Source: Paraprevotella clara YIT 11840
GTDB taxonomy: Bacteria > Bacteroidota > Bacteroidia > Bacteroidales > Bacteroidaceae
Length of the DNA stretch: 64,000 bases
NCBI RefSeq assembly: GCF_000233955.1
Contig: NZ_JH376616.1
Coordinates: 248,001-312,000 of the forward strand
Direction of reading: 5' to 3'
The notes below the pieces were generated by a model. The model worked only from the letters and a program-made list of their open reading frames with translations. It was not told where the DNA came from and did not search any database. Position 1 is the first letter of the stretch; every line of letters starts with the position of its first letter. The position numbers and the translations under genes are program-made. Below are positions 59,375-64,000 of this stretch, piece after piece.

Positions 59375-62300
59375 TTAGAAATCTACTGTGACACCAAAAG
59401 TATATGACTTGGCACGCGGAGTCTGCGCTTCGTCTTGCGTCACACTATATCCTCCGTAACCCAACTCCGGATCCACACCGGAATACTTCGTCAAGCAGAA
59501 AAGGTTATTACCACTCAAATAGAAACGCAAACCGCTCAAACCGATTTTCTTCACCATCTTCTGCGGCATATTATAGGAAATCTGCAAATAGTTCAGACGC
59601 AAGAATGTTCCGTCTTCCACAAAGCGGTCGCTGATCATCGTATTATAGTTCGCAAAGTTGCCGCTCGTACTCAACGCACGCGGAATGGAAGTGAAATCTC
59701 CCTCCTTGCGCCAACGGTAGTTCACGGCCTGGCTCTGGTTGTTGTTCGAGCCCATGCTCTCCATGTCCAAACGGGCCAAATTCACAATGTCGTAGTCCAC
59801 ACGGTAGTTGAACTGTGCATTCAAAGCCCAGTCACCATAATTGAACTTGAATCCGAAACCACCGGTCAACTTCGGCAACGAATTACCCAAGTAAACTATA
59901 TCGAGTTGGTTGATATTACCGTCGTGGTTCACATCTTCATAAATCGCATCACCACCCTTGAACTCATACCCGGTACCGCCTGATACATAATTGAACATCA
60001 TCTGCAACGGGTCACCCTTCATGTCACGTACGATTTCTCCGTTCGCATTGTATACCAAAGGAGCCGTCCAACCGCCATTGTTATTGAAGTTGGCGATGAA
60101 AGCCTTAGCATCCGCATCACCGTCGGCTGCCAAGCGTTCTTTCTGCAGATAAGTATCATAATTATACATATAGACACCCTTGTAACGATAACCGTAAATG
60201 GCACCGAAAGGATTGTCCACCTGCACACGTTGCAGAAGTTTCCGGTTCTCAGCCACCCAGTCATTGTTCAAAGTCTCCAATACACGGGGATCCATTCGGG
60301 TAATCACATTCTTGTTGTTGGCAAACGTGAAGTTCAAATCCATCCAGAACTTACCTTTCTGAATCAGTTTGTTGGTGTTCAGGTTGATTTCCCAACCTTT
60401 ATTGTTCATGTCACCTACGTTCTGATAAGGATAATTCGTGAAACCGGATATACTGGATATTCTCACATCCTTCATCAACATGTCTTTTGTGGTCTGTGTA
60501 TACAAGTTGATATCAGCCTTGATACGGTCATCCCAAAAGCCCAAGTCGAAACCGACATTCCAAGTATATTTCATTTCCCACTGCAAAGTGTTCAATTTCA
60601 AGTTATTCGGAGCCATACCGGTAGCACCGAAATAGTTGCTGGCAGCACTATACTGATTGACATACAAATAATCTTTCGTAGGCTGATTACCGGTCATACC
60701 CCATCCCGGACGGATAGAAAGCATAGACAACCATTTACGCGTACCTTCCATCCACGGCTCGTCCACCACATTCCAACGGCCTGAAACAGCAGGGAAAACA
60801 CCCCAACGCTTACCCGGACCGAACTTGGTTGTACCGTCTACACGGGCAGATACGTCAAAAATATATCTTTCCTTGAAAGCATAGTGAGCAGAGAATGTGT
60901 AGTAAAGACTTCTCCAACGGTTGAAGTTGCTGGACATACCCGGAGTAATACCACCGGCACTCGGAGCTTCCACACCGTTCGGCAAACCTGCTACTTCGGT
61001 TTTCTGGTCACTTGACGTACCTGAAACCAATTGGAAACGTCCCATTGCCATAAATGAATGGTCTTCATTCAAGAAATGAGGTACAAAAGTCAACGTATGC
61101 GTAGTCGTAAATGCCAAACTCTTAGAACTGTAACTCGTTGCCTTGCTTACACCGTCGGCATTCCAGTTGTCTGTAGACAATTCACGCGGATAATAAGTAT
61201 CTTCGTATGCATTGAACACATTCATGATCACCTTTCCGTTATAGGTCAAACGGTGTTTGGTATCATCAATGCCCAAAAAGTCATACTGCAATTCCAACTT
61301 CGGGTCGATGGCGTATGTCGTATAAGAATTCTTGGCATACTTGGCACTCGCAATAGGATTCACCAACCCACGTTGGTCTTCCAATGCGTCTTTAGCCTTC
61401 AACATCTCGTAATAACGTCCCAAAGAATTACCCTGTTCATCCTCTTCGAAAATAGCCAAGTTCGGCATCTTCTTATAAGCAATCTTCAACAAGTCATCAG
61501 AGTTTTTCTGGTTGTCCGTATAAGTCAAAGCAAAGTCACTGATAATCTTAATACGGTCACTTACATAATAGTCCAACATCATACGGGTCGTAAAACGATC
61601 CAACTTCTGCTCGATGATAGAACCGGTCTCATGGTCATAACCACCGGATATACGGAAAGTCGCTTTCTCACCACCACCGGTAATGGAAACGAAATGATTC
61701 TGACGCAAACCGACTTGTTTCACTTCTTTCACCCAGTCCGTGTTGTTGTTGAACATCTGCCATTCAGAGAACACACGCTTATCCGTAATGTAATTGAATT
61801 CAGGAATATCAGCGGCCGCATCACTCAAACGAGGATTGAAATACGCTTCCTTCATCAACATCGTATATTGATCGCCCGTCAACAAATCCACTCCATCCGG
61901 CTGGTAGGTGCCAGTCAAACGAAGAGAATAAGTCAATCTCGGTTTTCCACGTTTACCGCGCTTTGTTTTGATTTCAATCACACCATTCGCACCTTGAGAA
62001 CCCCAGATTGCCGTAGCAGCAGCATCTTTTAAAACGCTGATACTCTCGATATCTTCCGGGTTGATATTCAATAATTGCGCGAACTGTTCATCATTGGCAT
62101 TTTGTACATCAAAGTTACTCTGATCTACATTCCAAACGTCACCGTTCACCACAATCAAAGGTTCGGAACTCGTCAACGTACTGATTGTAGACGCACCACG
62201 CAAACGCATCGTCGTACCGGCACCCAAGTTACCGGAATTCATCACGATATCCAAACCGGCGATACGTCCTTGCAAAGCTTCATCTACGGAAGTAAGACCC

Positions 62301-62737
62301 AAGCCTTCAAATTCCTTGGCATTAATAGTCTGTGAAGCAAAAGAAACCTCGCGCTCCGGAATAGCCAAACCGGATGACTCCACACGTTTCTTTGCTTTTA
62401 CTTCCACCTGCTTCAATACCATAGCATCCTCCAAGGTCACATGGTACACCTTTTTATTAATAGGAAGAATCTGGGTCTTCATACCCACATAGCTAATCTT
62501 CAAACGGTTTTTAGGATTCTTGATTTTCAAAGTGAAATTACCGTTAAAGTCTGTCACTGTGGCAGATATGTTACGGTTAGAAGCGTCCATTTCAACAATA
62601 GCAGCCCCCACAACAGGCCCGAAAGAGTCGGAAATCGTTCCACTCACACTCGTTATTCCCTGAGCATTCACTACCGTGGCAATGACCAGGCAGCAAATTA
62701 AGAAATAATATTTTAATTGTTTCATTGTCTTTATCAT
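59375..62737 (-). CDS. SusC/RagA-family TonB-dependent transporter (first pair)
   Basis: A 1120-residue outer-membrane transporter. The signal peptide (YYFLICCLVIATVVNAQ) is followed by a CarboxypepD_reg-like domain (VSGTISDSFGPVVGAAIV), a plug (EPLIVVNGDVWN, AIWGSQGANGVIEIKTK) and the barrel ending in YTFGVTVDF. The start could also be the ATG at 62725. It takes up a substrate delivered by the SusD that follows. It is the second gene seen of an operon whose first visible gene runs off the window. Confidence 0.95.
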   Translation of the reverse strand: MIKTMKQLKYYFLICCLVIATVVNAQGITSVSGTISDSFGPVVGAAIVEMDASNRNISATVTDFNGNFTLKIKNPKNRLKISYVGMKTQILPINKKVYHVTLEDAMVLKQVEVKAKKRVESSGLAIPEREVSFASQTINAKEFEGLGLTSVDEALQGRIAGLDIVMNSGNLGAGTTMRLRGASTISTLTSSEPLIVVNGDVWNVDQSNFDVQNANDEQFAQLLNINPEDIESISVLKDAAATAIWGSQGANGVIEIKTKRGKRGKPRLTYSLRLTGTYQPDGVDLLTGDQYTMLMKEAYFNPRLSDAAADIPEFNYITDKRVFSEWQMFNNNTDWVKEVKQVGLRQNHFVSITGGGEKATFRISGGYDHETGSIIEQKLDRFTTRMMLDYYVSDRIKIISDFALTYTDNQKNSDDLLKIAYKKMPNLAIFEEDEQGNSLGRYYEMLKAKDALEDQRGLVNPIASAKYAKNSYTTYAIDPKLELQYDFLGIDDTKHRLTYNGKVIMNVFNAYEDTYYPRELSTDNWNADGVSKATSYSSKSLAFTTTHTLTFVPHFLNEDHSFMAMGRFQLVSGTSSDQKTEVAGLPNGVEAPSAGGITPGMSSNFNRWRSLYYTFSAHYAFKERYIFDVSARVDGTTKFGPGKRWGVFPAVSGRWNVVDEPWMEGTRKWLSMLSIRPGWGMTGNQPTKDYLYVNQYSAASNYFGATGMAPNNLKLNTLQWEMKYTWNVGFDLGFWDDRIKADINLYTQTTKDMLMKDVRISSISGFTNYPYQNVGDMNNKGWEINLNTNKLIQKGKFWMDLNFTFANNKNVITRMDPRVLETLNNDWVAENRKLLQRVQVDNPFGAIYGYRYKGVYMYNYDTYLQKERLAADGDADAKAFIANFNNNGGWTAPLVYNANGEIVRDMKGDPLQMMFNYVSGGTGYEFKGGDAIYEDVNHDGNINQLDIVYLGNSLPKLTGGFGFKFNYGDWALNAQFNYRVDYDIVNLARLDMESMGSNNNQSQAVNYRWRKEGDFTSIPRALSTSGNFANYNTMISDRFVEDGTFLRLNYLQISYNMPQKMVKKIGLSGLRFYLSGNNLFCLTKYSGVDPELGYGGYSVTQDEAQTPRAKSYTFGVTVDF

Positions 62738-62742
62738 TAAGG

Positions 62743-64000
62743 TTAATTACCTGAAATCTCATTGTAGGCATCAGACAACTCTTTTGTATAGAGCAATGGT
62801 TTGTCTATCAGATGTACGACTGCTGTAGAAGAGTTGAAGATACGGGTTGCCGATTCAATATCCGTACATGCAATAGGTCCACTCGCAGAACCGTCGCTTG
62901 AACTTACACCGGAACGGAAGCGATATTCACGTGCAAAGTAATTGCCATCCAAAACCTTACGGGGAGCTTCCCCTTCAATTTCCATTTTATTGGCATCATT
63001 GCAAGTGATGACTATACTTCCCGAACCAGCCTGACCGCTGTTCGATACGGTAAGCGTGGCAAAACGGCTTCCTCCCATGTAAGAAGTTTCGTAAGTACCC
63101 GATGAGGCAGGAGCTGTCTGATAAACCGCACTATTCTGGATATGATAACGTATAAAGTTGTTAATCAATGTATTCATGCTATCTATCTGAACCTCCAATC
63201 GAGCTGCCTCTTCCGGATTGCTGTTCTCGATTTCATCCAGCTTGTCTTCCAACTCAATCACATCTCTCCAATCCGGAAGCAAGTTATTCTCATACATTTT
63301 CTCTATCTCAGTTGTAGGCGGAGCATACACTGTATAATTATAGTTCTCCATGACCGAAAGGGTCAAACCATTGGAAATGGTCTTGGCAGTACCCGTAGAA
63401 GAAGACCCGCTTGTAGTAATGTTATAGAATTGAGATACTAACGTGCTATTCTCCACCATATTAGAGAACTCGCTATAACGATTATCCTTTGTAGCCAACT
63501 CCTTTAATAAAGTAGAAACGGATTTTGAAGCAGACATCACCGGTTCCATATCTACGATAAAGGTCTCACCATTACCGTCAGGATTCTGCCCCATGTTATA
63601 ATAACCTTCCACCTCACGAACTTTCAGCTCATAGGGGCTATTGCTACTATTCTGGTCGGCAAGTTCTTTACGATAAGGAGTGGTAATACGGATGTTTGCG
63701 CCCGTACCTTCGAGTATGACCGGACAACCGCCCTTTGTGACCCATACGCTCTTACCCGTTGAAGTAGTGGCAGACTTATCCTGTACGATGATGGAATTCT
63801 CCAGAATATCTTTCAGACGGTTCGTTACGTAATCAGATTCTGTACTACCGTTTTTCCAAGGGTTTGTGATTTCTGTACCGCGTGTCAACGTTCCGTCTGC
63901 ATTCTTCGTTGCATTATAACGTTTACATTTGATACGGCTACCGGTCAGTGAAGGACTATAATCATAATAAAACTCCGTAATGGTAGGCTGGTTCTTGTGA
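62743..64000 (-). CDS. Fasciclin-like protein, C-terminal part (runs off the window)
   Basis: The frame stays open from the stop at 62743 to the right edge, so the start lies outside. The TTG at 63888 is internal, not a start. About 419 residues are visible. The FAS1-type features are STLLKELATKDNRYSEFSNM, YNYTVYAPPTTEIEKMYEN and NNFIRYHIQNSAVYQT. A charged helix (LEDKLDEIENSNPEEAARLE) sits between. It is five bases upstream of the first SusC gene and is the third FAS1-type protein of this operon. Confidence 0.8.
   Translation of the reverse strand, partial: HKNQPTITEFYYDYSPSLTGSRIKCKRYNATKNADGTLTRGTEITNPWKNGSTESDYVTNRLKDILENSIIVQDKSATTSTGKSVWVTKGGCPVILEGTGANIRITTPYRKELADQNSSNSPYELKVREVEGYYNMGQNPDGNGETFIVDMEPVMSASKSVSTLLKELATKDNRYSEFSNMVENSTLVSQFYNITTSGSSSTGTAKTISNGLTLSVMENYNYTVYAPPTTEIEKMYENNLLPDWRDVIELEDKLDEIENSNPEEAARLEVQIDSMNTLINNFIRYHIQNSAVYQTAPASSGTYETSYMGGSRFATLTVSNSGQAGSGSIVITCNDANKMEIEGEAPRKVLDGNYFAREYRFRSGVSSSDGSASGPIACTDIESATRIFNSSTAVVHLIDKPLLYTKELSDAYNEISGN

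Noticed and set aside
63886-63888. TTG as the start of the last fasciclin-like gene
   Set aside because: The frame stays open to the window edge with protein-like sequence, so the true start is outside.

Overview
The window looks like chromosomal DNA of a Bacteroidales bacterium (Bacteroides/Parabacteroides-like). The evidence is two SusC/SusD pairs, a eukaryotic-type IleS, a DUF4296 lipoprotein, and many promoters of the Bacteroidetes type (TTTG, about 20 bases, TAnnTTTG) in front of genes and tRNAs. No rRNA, CRISPR array, phage or complete insertion sequence was seen.

Layout. 1-5.7 kb: a TPR protein fragment and gyrA on the minus strand, divergent from a lutABC-type lactate-utilisation operon. 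5.8-7.1 kb: a GC-rich VapE-like P-loop gene with GGTGAA/TTCACC repeats upstream of it. 7.7-21.4 kb: an AT-rich accessory cluster arranged as two divergent operons. Leftward: a C39 peptidase/ABC exporter, an HlyD-like adaptor, a TolC-like outer-membrane protein and a 1337-residue multidomain glycosyltransferase that contains a LanC-like segment. Rightward: a double-glycine-leader protein whose mature part resembles a papain/C39-type cysteine peptidase, three paralogous secreted proteins with an internal duplication, a GT7-like glycosyltransferase and a LanC-like protein. About 300 bases that look like a decayed insertion element close the cluster. 21.7-26.5 kb: clpC and htpG. 26.6-48.2 kb: ordinary core genes, namely tRNA-Arg, a two-component system beside a PiT phosphate transporter, an FtsX/LolC-like permease, an aminotransferase, two identical tRNA-Lys genes, an MBL hydrolase, a secreted GH38 enzyme, a TamL-like outer-membrane lipoprotein, a TrmH-like methyltransferase, and an ileS / DksA-like / lspA / DUF4296 operon. 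48.5-64 kb: one leftward operon with two SusCD pairs and three fasciclin-type lipoproteins, running off the right edge.

How the genes may work together. The 7.7-21.4 kb cluster is the best candidate for an undescribed system. It has a full three-part exporter with a leader-cleaving C39 domain, one obvious cargo with a GG leader, at least four glycosyltransferase-like domains and two LanC-like toroid segments without visible zinc ligands. My inference is that the GG protein is modified (perhaps glycosylated) and exported as an active or formerly active cysteine peptidase, with the three paralogous secreted proteins acting as partners, targets or immunity/surface factors. The sus/FAS1 operon is probably a nutrient-uptake locus whose substrate cannot be read from the sequence.
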